A model generated the notes under the pieces. That model was not told where the DNA came from and searched no databases. It saw only the letters and a list, made by a program, of their open reading frames with translations. From the NCBI RefSeq assembly GCF_900156785.1, contig NZ_FTOP01000013.1, forward strand, positions 1 to 64,000: 64,000 nucleotides of DNA, given 5' to 3'. The translations under genes were made by a program, and so were the position numbers. Source of the stretch: Belliella pelovolcani (lineage in GTDB: Bacteria > Bacteroidota > Bacteroidia > Cytophagales > Cyclobacteriaceae). Below are positions 9,873 through 18,042 of this stretch, in pieces (position 1 is the first letter of the stretch; each line of letters opens with the position of its first letter).

Positions 9873-11170
9873 TGGCAGAAATATTACCGATTAAAGCATG
9901 GCGTTACCATGAAAAATTCAGCCGTCAAATGGAAGATTTGACGGCTCCGCTTTTTGATGTAGTATCAGCTAGTCAAAGAGAAGCACTGTATGCCAACCCA
10001 CTCAATAGTATTCACCTTTCCGTGCCATTGGGCGATGATCCTGCTGGTGCAGCAAAAATCACATTAGCCGATTGGAAAACTAAGAGCATTATCACCCAAG
10101 ATCAGCTTCCAGGTATCTATGTTTATTACCAATATTTCAGACTCCCGGGAGAAGAAAAGGAGATATGCAGGAAGGGTTTTATAGCCCAAATCAAGGCTTA
10201 TGATTGGGATGAAAATGTTGTCTTGAGACATGAAAATACCATAGCCAAGTCAGTGAATGATCGGGTAGCACTTTTAAAAGAGACTAGATTTCAGTCAAGT
10301 GCGACACACGGACTCTATGAGGATGAAAGTCATCTATTGGAGTCTTACATGGATAAGGCGATAGAAGATCCAATATATGACTTAGAGGATTATCAGGGCG
10401 TGAGAGAAGTTCTGGCAGTGATTCAAGATGCGGCTATTATCAAGAGATTTGTGAGACTTTTAAAAGAGAAGCAAATTATCCTTGCAGATGGACATCACCG
10501 CTACGAGGGGGCTATTGCGTACAGGAAGGATATGATGTCGCAAAGCGTTTCCTACAAAGGTGACGAGGCATACAATTTTCACATGATGTATTTCACCAAT
10601 GCCCTTGATAGAAATCTTAGAATTCTTCCCACACATCGTTTATTGTTGAATTTTGATATCAAGGAATCAGATTTGTTAGAAAAGCTGGGTGCATATTTTA
10701 CAATCAAGAAACTCAATGATGTAGAGGAGATTGAAGAATTGATCCTGCATAAGCAGTGGGCATTTGGGTTGATGATAGGAGATCAGGCCTATAAGATCAG
10801 ATTGATTCCTGAGCTGATTGACATGATGCCAAAGGGGTTGCCAGAGGTAATCAGAGATTTGGACTTGATGGTATTGCATTATTTCCTGATTGATAAGGTA
10901 TTAGGTATTCCACTTGAAGCGCAGCGATTTTCAGATCAGATTGAATATGAACGTAATCTCAGGAGGTGTTTGAATAAAGTTTCTGCGGGGAATGCCTCTT
11001 TTGCAGTGATTACCAGAGATATTGCCATGCAGCAGGTTTTGGAAGTATGCAAGTCAGGCTACACTATGCCTCAGAAATCAACCTATTTTTACCCTAAAAC
11101 TTTGTCCGGTTTGCTATTTGCGTCAGTGGATGAGGAGGAGTTTAAGTTTCCCTACGAAATGTTTCAATGA
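9872..11170 (+). CDS. DUF1015 family protein
   Basis: A 432-residue cytoplasmic protein of the DUF1015 family, recognisable from its opening (ILPIKAWRYHEKFS, DVVSASQREALYANPLNSIHLS) and the hallmark ADGHHRYEGA. The conserved Asp/His/Arg cluster suggests an enzyme, but no reaction is established. In many Bacteroidota the gene neighbours serine-pathway genes; here it is locked between accC (1-base overlap) and maf (4-base ATGA overlap), so the three are almost certainly one transcript. The family call is firm; the function is unknown. Confidence 0.88.
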   Translation: MAEILPIKAWRYHEKFSRQMEDLTAPLFDVVSASQREALYANPLNSIHLSVPLGDDPAGAAKITLADWKTKSIITQDQLPGIYVYYQYFRLPGEEKEICRKGFIAQIKAYDWDENVVLRHENTIAKSVNDRVALLKETRFQSSATHGLYEDESHLLESYMDKAIEDPIYDLEDYQGVREVLAVIQDAAIIKRFVRLLKEKQIILADGHHRYEGAIAYRKDMMSQSVSYKGDEAYNFHMMYFTNALDRNLRILPTHRLLLNFDIKESDLLEKLGAYFTIKKLNDVEEIEELILHKQWAFGLMIGDQAYKIRLIPELIDMMPKGLPEVIRDLDLMVLHYFLIDKVLGIPLEAQRFSDQIEYERNLRRCLNKVSAGNASFAVITRDIAMQQVLEVCKSGYTMPQKSTYFYPKTLSGLLFASVDEEEFKFPYEMFQ

Positions 11171-11748
11171 TGATTGATTTAAAAGAAAATAAACTGGTTT
11201 TAGCCTCCAAGTCTCCTCGGAGGAATGAGCTTTTAAGAGGCCTAGGGGTGGATTTTACAGTGAGGTCTAAGGATACTGATGAAAGTTTTCCTATGGATAT
11301 GGATCCATTTGAAGTAGCCGGATATCTTTCCAAAAAGAAAGCAGATGCTTTTGTACCTGAGTTGGCTGATCAAGAAATCATCTTGACGGCTGATACCGTG
11401 GTGATCCTCGAAGGTCAAATCCTCAATAAACCTGCGGACGAGAAAGAAGCTTATGAAATGATTGCTGCTTTGTCAGGGAAAGCACATCATGTGGTGACAG
11501 GAATTACCATAGGAAAAAGCTCCCATTTAGTTACCAAACAGGATGTAGTCAAAGTACACTTTAAGGAGCTAAGTAAAGATGAAATAGTCTACTATATCAA
11601 AAACTTTCAGCCATTTGACAAAGCGGGAGCTTACGGGATTCAGGAGTGGATAGGCTTTATCGCAGTGGATAGGATAGAAGGCTCATTTTACACGGTGATG
11701 GGATTGCCAGTTCATTTGGTATATGAAGAGTTGAAGTGTATTTTATAA
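11167..11748 (+). CDS. maf: Maf-like nucleoside triphosphate pyrophosphatase
   Basis: A 193-residue Maf/HAM1-fold enzyme that hydrolyses non-canonical or pyrimidine nucleoside triphosphates (dTTP/UTP type) to monophosphate and pyrophosphate. The signature LVLASKSPRRNELLRGLG opens the protein, and TADTVV carries the catalytic Asp. Length is normal for the family. The start overlaps the DUF1015 stop by four bases (ATGA). It converges with the TonB-C gene only 7 bp downstream, with no obvious terminator between. Confidence 0.92.
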   Translation: MMIDLKENKLVLASKSPRRNELLRGLGVDFTVRSKDTDESFPMDMDPFEVAGYLSKKKADAFVPELADQEIILTADTVVILEGQILNKPADEKEAYEMIAALSGKAHHVVTGITIGKSSHLVTKQDVVKVHFKELSKDEIVYYIKNFQPFDKAGAYGIQEWIGFIAVDRIEGSFYTVMGLPVHLVYEELKCIL

Positions 11749-11755
11749 CGTCGCA

Positions 11756-12514
11756 TCAATTCCTATTTACTATCCCCAATATATTAAAAACTATAGGTAC
11801 TATGATTTCCTTTTTTTTGATTTCCCCATTCAAAGTGTATGGTGTCCATTTATGAGGGTAATTTCTTATTAAATTAGTAGCCTCACTAGCCAAAGCAGGA
11901 TGAATTTCTTCTGGGTTCAATACTTCTACATCTTCAATTTCTCCAGATTCATTTATAAAAAAAGACATATTTACCCTTGTTACTTTTTTCAAATAGCGGA
12001 CTTCTTTTGGAACTCTAATGTTTTGAGAAATATAAGTGTTCCAACCTAATTGCCCCAGGTGAGGTTCGGGTAATTGTTCATTTAACTTTTCTATTTCATT
12101 CCCATTTTCATCAAAATATACTTCATCATGAATTAGGTTCCCAGTGAACACTTTTTGATAGATAGTTTTTCCCTCCGAATTTAATTCTTTAGATACAGTG
12201 AATCCAGTTTGTAAATTTCTAATGACTTCAAAAGAGATATCACCACCTGAGTTAAACTTGAAAATTGATTCACTAATAATGTTTCCATCCTTTCCTTTTT
12301 CAAATACTCTTTTCCTGATTAGTGTAGTATCTGTTAATGTGTAAAAACATTCCTCAATTTTTGTTTCGGATTCTTTAGATTCCGAAAAATAAAAAGGATT
12401 TAATTTTCTTTTATACTCAACAGGAAAGAAGGAATCATTGTAAAATTTCAGATCTTGACCGAAGGTTAATAGATGACTAAATAGCAAAACTGTAATAAAA
12501 AATATTCTCTTCAT
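11756..12514 (-). CDS. Exported protein with TonB C-terminal domain
   Basis: A 252-residue protein with a signal peptide (MKRIFFITVLLFSHLLTFGQ). The middle section (about 60-150) resembles the MORN/YwqK-like beta repeats (GKDGNIISES, NSEGKTIYQK, DENGNEIEK). Residues about 165-250 are a TonB C-terminal-like domain (RVNMSFFINESGEIEDVEVLNP ... NYPHKWTPYTLNG). It lacks the N-terminal membrane anchor and Pro-rich linker of a classical TonB, so it is unlikely to energise transporters. Such proteins are common in Bacteroidota, with unknown role. A terminator separates it from the upstream RND adaptor gene. Confidence 0.75.
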   Translation of the reverse strand: MKRIFFITVLLFSHLLTFGQDLKFYNDSFFPVEYKRKLNPFYFSESKESETKIEECFYTLTDTTLIRKRVFEKGKDGNIISESIFKFNSGGDISFEVIRNLQTGFTVSKELNSEGKTIYQKVFTGNLIHDEVYFDENGNEIEKLNEQLPEPHLGQLGWNTYISQNIRVPKEVRYLKKVTRVNMSFFINESGEIEDVEVLNPEEIHPALASEATNLIRNYPHKWTPYTLNGEIKKKEIIVPIVFNILGIVNRN

Positions 12515-12564
12515 AATTTATTGTTTAGGTTGTAAACTTATAAATCTCGCACATAAAAACAAAT

Positions 12565-12601
12565 AAAATGGGAGTATCAATTGTCTTGACACTCCCATTT
12601 T
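12565..12601 (-). terminator. Terminator of the sdaAB-tolC-adaptor operon
   Basis: Inverted repeat AAAATGGGAGT (12565-12575) and ACTCCCATTTT (12591-12601). An inner TCAA/TTGA helix extends it, making a strong hairpin with A/T tracts on both sides. It lies just after the adaptor stop codon on the minus strand. Confidence 0.85.
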
Positions 12602-12625
12602 TTATAATATTAATAGGTTTACTAA

Positions 12626-13921
12626 CTACTCGGTCTTCTTCGTTATTTTGAGCAAATCATCATTCTTGAGTTGCTTACTGACTGTGAAATATGGTCCTGA
12701 AATCACTTGCTCTCCTTCAGCAATACCTTCTAGTACCTCGATATTGTCAAAGTCAGATATACCAGTTTTGATCTCCTTTTGTACGGCCCTGCCATTTTCT
12801 ACTACAAAAATCAACTCTTTTGGTTTTTTGCTTCCGTCAGCTGTAGTTGTCATTTGATCTTCTCTAGTGGTGACAGCAGCTAATGGTACTGAGAGGATAT
12901 TTTCTTTTTTCTGAGTGATGATGTCTACACTAGCTGTCATCCCAGGTCTAAAAGGAAACCTATTTTTCTCAGTTACCAATTCAGCGTAAGATTCGTTGAT
13001 GATTCTGATTTTTACTTCAAATTCAGTCACCGCATCCATACTAGCTTTGGTATTGGCTGAGTTGGCTATTGAAGTGACTACTCCTTTGAATCTTTTAGCA
13101 ACTGAAGCATATGAATCTACATCGATCAAAGTCGTATCACCCAGACTGATTCGGATGATGTCATTTTCATTGACATTCACACGAACTTCCATTCTGCTAA
13201 GGTCAGCGATACGGAGCATCTCGGTACCTGCCATTTGTTGGGTACCTACCACTCTTTCTCCTTTTTCGACAAGAAGTTTGGATACGGTTCCGTTTACCGG
13301 TGCATAGACATTCGTCAATCGCAAGTTTTCAGCTGCTTCATTGACCGTTGCTTGAGAGCTTTTGATGATGTATTCTGCTCCTGACACGGACTGCTTAGCA
13401 GACTCCAAGTCATTTTTGGCAGTTAGAAAGTTAGCCTGAGCCAATTCCCAATCAGAATCAGAAATCACTTTGTCTTTATAGAGCTTCTCGTTTCTTTTAT
13501 AATCTAGCTCAGCTCTTGTAAATTGAGCTTCTGCTCTTTTTAGATTTGCTTGGGATTGTGCCAGGTTGGCCATTTGTTGATTTAAATTTGCTTTGGCTCT
13601 ATCCAAGGCTGAGATGAAGTTGTCAGGTCTGATTTTGACCAAAAGATCTCCCAACTTCACAGAATCACCTTCCATGACATTGAGTTCGATGATCTCTCCA
13701 GCTACATCAGGACTAAGCTTGACTTCGATTTCAGGCTCAATCACACCGGAGGCAGACACCTTTTCGATGATTGTATTTTTTTTAGCTAAAGTGGTTTCTA
13801 CCTCTATTTCTTTTTCTCCACCTATCCAGCCAGCTGATCTGCCGATGATAGCGAAAATGATCAATGCACCTACTATTCCTAATAGGATAAATAATACCTT
13901 GTTTGATTGTTTTTTTGCCAT
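12626..13921 (-). CDS. RND/MacA-type periplasmic adaptor (HlyD family)
   Basis: A 431-residue membrane fusion protein. It has one N-terminal membrane anchor (about 8-27), a lipoyl half-motif (VSASGVIEPEIEVKLSPDVAG), a long coiled-coil hairpin (about 100-195, rich in Asn/Gln/Ala), the second lipoyl half (LTNVYAPVNGTVSKL), and a beta-barrel and membrane-proximal domain to the end. The family bridges an inner-membrane pump to a TolC channel. It follows tolC by 8 bases in one operon, but no inner-membrane pump (RND or MacB) gene is present nearby, so the pump must be encoded elsewhere. A terminator follows. Confidence 0.9.
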   Translation of the reverse strand: MAKKQSNKVLFILLGIVGALIIFAIIGRSAGWIGGEKEIEVETTLAKKNTIIEKVSASGVIEPEIEVKLSPDVAGEIIELNVMEGDSVKLGDLLVKIRPDNFISALDRAKANLNQQMANLAQSQANLKRAEAQFTRAELDYKRNEKLYKDKVISDSDWELAQANFLTAKNDLESAKQSVSGAEYIIKSSQATVNEAAENLRLTNVYAPVNGTVSKLLVEKGERVVGTQQMAGTEMLRIADLSRMEVRVNVNENDIIRISLGDTTLIDVDSYASVAKRFKGVVTSIANSANTKASMDAVTEFEVKIRIINESYAELVTEKNRFPFRPGMTASVDIITQKKENILSVPLAAVTTREDQMTTTADGSKKPKELIFVVENGRAVQKEIKTGISDFDNIEVLEGIAEGEQVISGPYFTVSKQLKNDDLLKITKKTE

Positions 13922-13929
13922 GATTTTGA

Positions 13930-15282
13930 TTATAAACTAAGTGGATTTCCTAGATAAAAATCCAAGACCTTAACTCTGAAAATGTAATTGTATTTGGAAT
14001 TGATTAAATCAGCTTGCGCATTGAAGAGGTTATTCTGTGCTACTTGATAGTCCACTGAGTTGATCGCACCAGCATCAAACCTTTGCTGCGCAATTCTGAA
14101 TGCTTCCTCTAAGGATGCGACTCTAGTCAAAGATGCTCTGTATGAAAGTCTTGCAGCATTGGCTGTGGTGTATGCAGATTCAATGTCTTGTCTCAATTGG
14201 TTGCGCGTTTCAAACTCATTGATCTCGCTCAGCCTCATTTGTAACTTGGCTCTTTGTAATCCTGATTTATTTCTGAAATTAGAAAAGATAGGGATGCTTA
14301 ATTGTAAGTTAGCGGCCTGAGATAAGTTATTTTCTATCTGAGTGATAAATGTAGGTCTATCTACTCCAGGCAGTGTTCTGTCGATATAGTTTGAAAATAA
14401 GTTAGCACTAGCACCTAAAGTGGGAAGAAATGCCCCTTTTGCGGCCCTTACTCCATATTCTGCGCTGATAACAGAAAGTTCAGCAGCTTTGATTTGAGGA
14501 AGTATTTCTGCGGAGATTTGGAAAATTTCATCTACATTTTCATTGGTCATAGCGATCTGATTGGGATCTAAATCTGGAGCAATCACATCCATTTCATCTA
14601 CAAAAGGAAGTTGCATCGCCTGCAATAGATTGAGCTTTGCAATTCTTAGGTTATTTTCTGCATTGATGACTTCCAGTTCATTGGTAGCATTCTGCGCTTC
14701 CAAATCCAATTTACTAGCATATGGTAATGCACCTGCTTCCACTCTCTTACTCGTCACTTCCAATTGCTCCTTAGTCGTTCTAAGCTGTGTTTTCGCAATG
14801 TTCAACTGCTCTTTTGAGAAAATCACATTGATAAAAAGATTGATCACGTTCAAACTGATATTGTTCTCAGTGGCTTTGACATTGAGCTGATTGACTTGAA
14901 TATCAGTTTTGGCTTGATTGATAGAATTGGTAATCTGTCTCCCTGCAAATAGGGTTACATTAGAGTTAGCAGATACGTTGATATTTCCAATTCTATTGGT
15001 TTCAAAGAGGTTGGTCACAGGGTTGATAGAACGACCCCATCTATAGCCGGTGCTACCCCCAGCTGAAATAGAAGGAATTCGTTGGCCTTGACTTTGCAAG
15101 AGCGCTGCTTCACTCAAAGCTAGGTTAGTTTCACTTCTTTTGAGCGTTAGGTTATTTTCTAATGCGACTTCTATACAAGTGGCTAAATCCAGTCTGGTGA
15201 TATCTGCATTTTGTGCGAATGCAGTCTCAGATAAAAGAAATACTCCTACTAGGAAGCTTAAAATTTTGTAATAGTTTATCAT
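13930..15282 (-). CDS. TolC family outer membrane efflux protein
   Basis: A 450-residue outer membrane factor with a signal peptide (MINYYKILSFLVGVFLLSETAFAQ). Two tandem OEP repeats, each a long helical pair with Ala/Asn/Leu heptads, can be seen (about 30-230 and 235-440; ALENNLTLKRSETNLALSEA and LPQIKAAELSVISAEYGVRAA). It should form the trimeric exit duct for the co-encoded adaptor. It lies 3 bases after sdaAB and 8 bases before the adaptor on the minus strand. Confidence 0.9.
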   Translation of the reverse strand: MINYYKILSFLVGVFLLSETAFAQNADITRLDLATCIEVALENNLTLKRSETNLALSEAALLQSQGQRIPSISAGGSTGYRWGRSINPVTNLFETNRIGNINVSANSNVTLFAGRQITNSINQAKTDIQVNQLNVKATENNISLNVINLFINVIFSKEQLNIAKTQLRTTKEQLEVTSKRVEAGALPYASKLDLEAQNATNELEVINAENNLRIAKLNLLQAMQLPFVDEMDVIAPDLDPNQIAMTNENVDEIFQISAEILPQIKAAELSVISAEYGVRAAKGAFLPTLGASANLFSNYIDRTLPGVDRPTFITQIENNLSQAANLQLSIPIFSNFRNKSGLQRAKLQMRLSEINEFETRNQLRQDIESAYTTANAARLSYRASLTRVASLEEAFRIAQQRFDAGAINSVDYQVAQNNLFNAQADLINSKYNYIFRVKVLDFYLGNPLSL

Positions 15283-15285
15283 TTT

Positions 15286-15963
15286 TTAAAGGTCAATATC
15301 TGGTATGTAAATAATTTGTTTGATCCATGGAATGCTTCGGAGGTACTCGATGGTGATGGCTTGAATGCCAGAATCCATTTCGATCACGTGACATGCTTCA
15401 TCGTTTTTGCCCTTTCTAGATACTGACATGGTGGCGATATTGGCTTTTTCTTGAGCGATAACACTTGAAATAAAGGCAATAGCACCAGAAATATCCTGAG
15501 CTTTGATGATCAGTGTATGGGATTGAGCAGTGAAATCTGCATTGAAACCATCTACAAAGGCGATATTAATTAATCCACCACCGAGACTTTCTCCTATGAC
15601 TTCTACTTTTTGCTCCCCCTTGCTAATGTTCAGCTTGATGGTGTTTGGATGATAGACTGAAGCATTGCCAACTGACTTGAACTTATATTCTAAGCCCTGT
15701 TCTTTGGCTATTTCGAAGGCTTGCTTGATCTTTGGATCATCCGTTTTGAAGTCCATTAACCCTCCAATAATCGCCTTATCACTTCCATGTCCTTCATAAG
15801 TTCTTGCAAAGGAATTGTAAAAGGTGAGTTCGGCCTTGTCTGGTTTAGCCCCAAGAACTCTTATCGCTGCCCTAGCGATCCTCACTACCCCCGCTGTATG
15901 GGAAGAGGAAGGCCCGATCATCACTGGCCCGATCATGTCAAATACACTGCTTTTGCCACTCAT
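15286..15963 (-). CDS. sdaAB: L-serine ammonia-lyase, beta subunit
   Basis: A 225-residue protein matching the beta chain of the two-subunit, iron-sulfur L-serine dehydratase, which converts serine to pyruvate and ammonia. The signature MIGPVMIGPSSSHTAGVVRIARAA covers the conserved GPSSSHTAG motif; the C-terminal 75 residues form an ACT domain (HTLIIKAQDISGAIAFISSVI...). The alpha subunit that carries the Fe-S cysteines is not in this window. It is the first gene of an operon with tolC and the adaptor, a pairing without obvious metabolic logic. Confidence 0.9.
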   Translation of the reverse strand: MSGKSSVFDMIGPVMIGPSSSHTAGVVRIARAAIRVLGAKPDKAELTFYNSFARTYEGHGSDKAIIGGLMDFKTDDPKIKQAFEIAKEQGLEYKFKSVGNASVYHPNTIKLNISKGEQKVEVIGESLGGGLINIAFVDGFNADFTAQSHTLIIKAQDISGAIAFISSVIAQEKANIATMSVSRKGKNDEACHVIEMDSGIQAITIEYLRSIPWIKQIIYIPDIDL

Positions 15964-16129
15964 GTTTCCTTAGTTTTTCAATTTTTGTGCTAAAATAAGA
16001 CTATTATTTATGGCATTTGTGAAATTGTCCTTTATTCCTGATAGATGGCATTAATTTTTGATTATTTAATTAATTTTAACGGATAGAGAAGAAAACATTA
16101 TTTGAATTTGTACGATAACGAACAAAAAG

Positions 16130-16957
16130 ATGATCGCTGATGAGACAGTTTTTCGGAAGAAAATCAATTTTTCTAATTGGGTAGCGGCTGAACCGGAATC
16201 CTTCAATAGAGGGCTTCTTTTTGGAGATGGCTTATTTGAAACCATGATCTTTGATCAAGGTAAAATAAGATTTTCAGAATTTCACAAAGCAAGATTACTA
16301 GATGGCTGTAAGATACTAGGTTTGGAGGTCACAGGCTTGAGTACCATAGAAGAACTTGAGAGGTTGCTCAGATTGAATTTTGGAGATGAAAATCCTAAAC
16401 GGATAAGGTTGACAATCTTTAGAAAAGGGGAAGGGAAGTATACGCCTTTGACAGATGAAATTCATGAAGTCTTGCAAATACAGCCATTTACCCCAGCACC
16501 CTCGTTCAAAAATTCAGCCTTCGTTCATCCAGAAATATACCTTCCCCACAGCCCTTGGAGCCATTGTAAAACGATCAATGCACTTCCATACGTACTAGCC
16601 AATAGAGACCGTGCTCAATTGGGAATGGATGAAGTGCTGCTGTTGAGCCAAGGAAGTTATTTGTCAGAAGGAGGATCATCCAACCTTTTTTGGGTCAAAG
16701 CAGGAGAGTTTTTCACCCCCTCACTTGCCACAGGATGTATTGCTGGAGTGGGAAGAAGTGTGATCAAAGCATACCTATTGAAACAGGGTATAACCCTACA
16801 TGAAGGTTTTTACAGACTAGAGGATTTGTATCAAGCCAATACAGTTTTTACCAGCAATGTCACAGGAGTTAGCTATTTGCGCATGATAGAAGGAAAAAAG
16901 CTAGGTCAGGAGCGATTGAGAATGATAGAGCAACTGTTTGAATTGAAGGGTTGTTGA
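16130..16957 (+). CDS. Class IV aminotransferase / aminodeoxychorismate lyase-like
   Basis: A fold-type IV PLP enzyme of 275 residues. Visible are NRGLLFGDGLFETM near the start, the PLP lysine in HCKTINALPYVLANR, and LSEGGSSNLFW with the phosphate-binding loop. Length and motifs fit 4-amino-4-deoxychorismate lyase (PabC, folate synthesis) better than branched-chain aminotransferase, which is usually longer. The nearby thyA (also folate-linked) is consistent with that reading but is convergent and not in the same operon. The exact substrate is an inference. Confidence 0.8.
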   Translation: MIADETVFRKKINFSNWVAAEPESFNRGLLFGDGLFETMIFDQGKIRFSEFHKARLLDGCKILGLEVTGLSTIEELERLLRLNFGDENPKRIRLTIFRKGEGKYTPLTDEIHEVLQIQPFTPAPSFKNSAFVHPEIYLPHSPWSHCKTINALPYVLANRDRAQLGMDEVLLLSQGSYLSEGGSSNLFWVKAGEFFTPSLATGCIAGVGRSVIKAYLLKQGITLHEGFYRLEDLYQANTVFTSNVTGVSYLRMIEGKKLGQERLRMIEQLFELKGC

Positions 16958-17142
16958 TCCTTACCTAGTAAAATATGTAAATAGGAACTTTGAAACTGAC
17001 TTTTTAAATAGACGATATAACCTAATTCGATATTGATTGATACTAGATATTAATAGATATTAGCATAAGCAGAACTAATTTCTAATGATAAACCCATTTC
17101 CTTACCGCTCAATAAAGCACTTACAAAATTTTTATAACTTGA

Positions 17143-17946
17143 TTAGACTGCAACTGCTGCTTTGATATGTGGGTGTGGGTCGTAACCTACCAATTCGAAA
17201 TCCTCAAACTTAAAATCAAAGATATCCTTTATTTCAGGATTGATCTTCATCGTAGGAAGTGGTCTACAATCTCTTGATAGTTGCAAGTTTGCTTGCTCCA
17301 AATGATTGCTGTAAAGATGTGCATCACCAAAAGTGTGAATGAAATCGCCCAACTCTAAATCACAAACTTGGGCAATCATCATCGTAAACAAGGCGTAAGA
17401 AGCAATATTAAAGGGTACACCCAAAAACACATCAGCACTTCTCTGATAAAGCTGGCAAGAGAGTTTGCCATCCGCTACATAAAATTGGAAAATAGTATGA
17501 CAAGGAGGTAAGGCCATGTTGTCCACATCCGCAACATTCCAAGCGCTGACAATATGCCTTCTACTATCTGGTTTGGTTTTGATTTGGTGAATAAGATTCT
17601 TGATCTGATCGATTTCTCCTCCTTTGCCATCAGGCCAATGTCTCCATTGGTAGCCATATACTGGGCCTAGATCACCATTTTCATCTGCCCATTCATCCCA
17701 GATGCTTACCTTATTGTCATTAAGGTATTTGATATTGGAGTCACCTTTGAGAAACCAAAGCAGCTCGATGATGATAGACCTGAGGTGACATTTTTTGGTG
17801 GTGACCAGTGGAAATCCTTCCTGCAAATTGAATCGCATCTGATAGCCAAATACACTCAATGTTCCTGTGCCAGTTCTGTCTCCTTTTTGGACACCATTGT
17901 CCAAGATATGTCTCATCAAATCGTGATACTGCTTCATAAATTTCAA
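17143..17946 (-). CDS. thyA: Thymidylate synthase
   Basis: A 267-residue ThyA that methylates dUMP to dTMP with methylene-tetrahydrofolate. The nucleophile is Cys149 in [12 protein letters not shown], the phosphate-binding RRHIVSAWN precedes it, and [17 protein letters not shown] follows. Length matches the family (E. coli 264). It is convergent with the class IV aminotransferase and divergent from the MMPL gene. No dihydrofolate reductase gene is adjacent. Confidence 0.97.
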   Translation of the reverse strand: MKFMKQYHDLMRHILDNGVQKGDRTGTGTLSVFGYQMRFNLQEGFPLVTTKKCHLRSIIIELLWFLKGDSNIKYLNDNKVSIWDEWADENGDLGPVYGYQWRHWPDGKGGEIDQIKNLIHQIKTKPDSRRHIVSAWNVADVDNMALPPCHTIFQFYVADGKLSCQLYQRSADVFLGVPFNIASYALFTMMIAQVCDLELGDFIHTFGDAHLYSNHLEQANLQLSRDCRPLPTMKINPEIKDIFDFKFEDFELVGYDPHPHIKAAVAV

Positions 17947-18012
17947 TTTACCTCATACAATTTGCCAAGATAAAAAGATTATAAATAATCAGAAAGACGT
18001 TTTGATGGTTTA

Positions 18013-18020
18013 TATCTTTG
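18013..18020 (+). promoter_or_regulatory. Candidate -7 box for the MMPL gene
   Basis: TATCTTTG fits the Bacteroidota -7 consensus TAnnTTTG. No good -33 TTG lies at the right distance. A start point near 18026 would exclude the in-frame TTG at 18025 and favour ATG 18043 as translation start. Confidence 0.35.
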
Positions 18021-18042
18021 AAACTTGTATTCAGTTGAAAAT

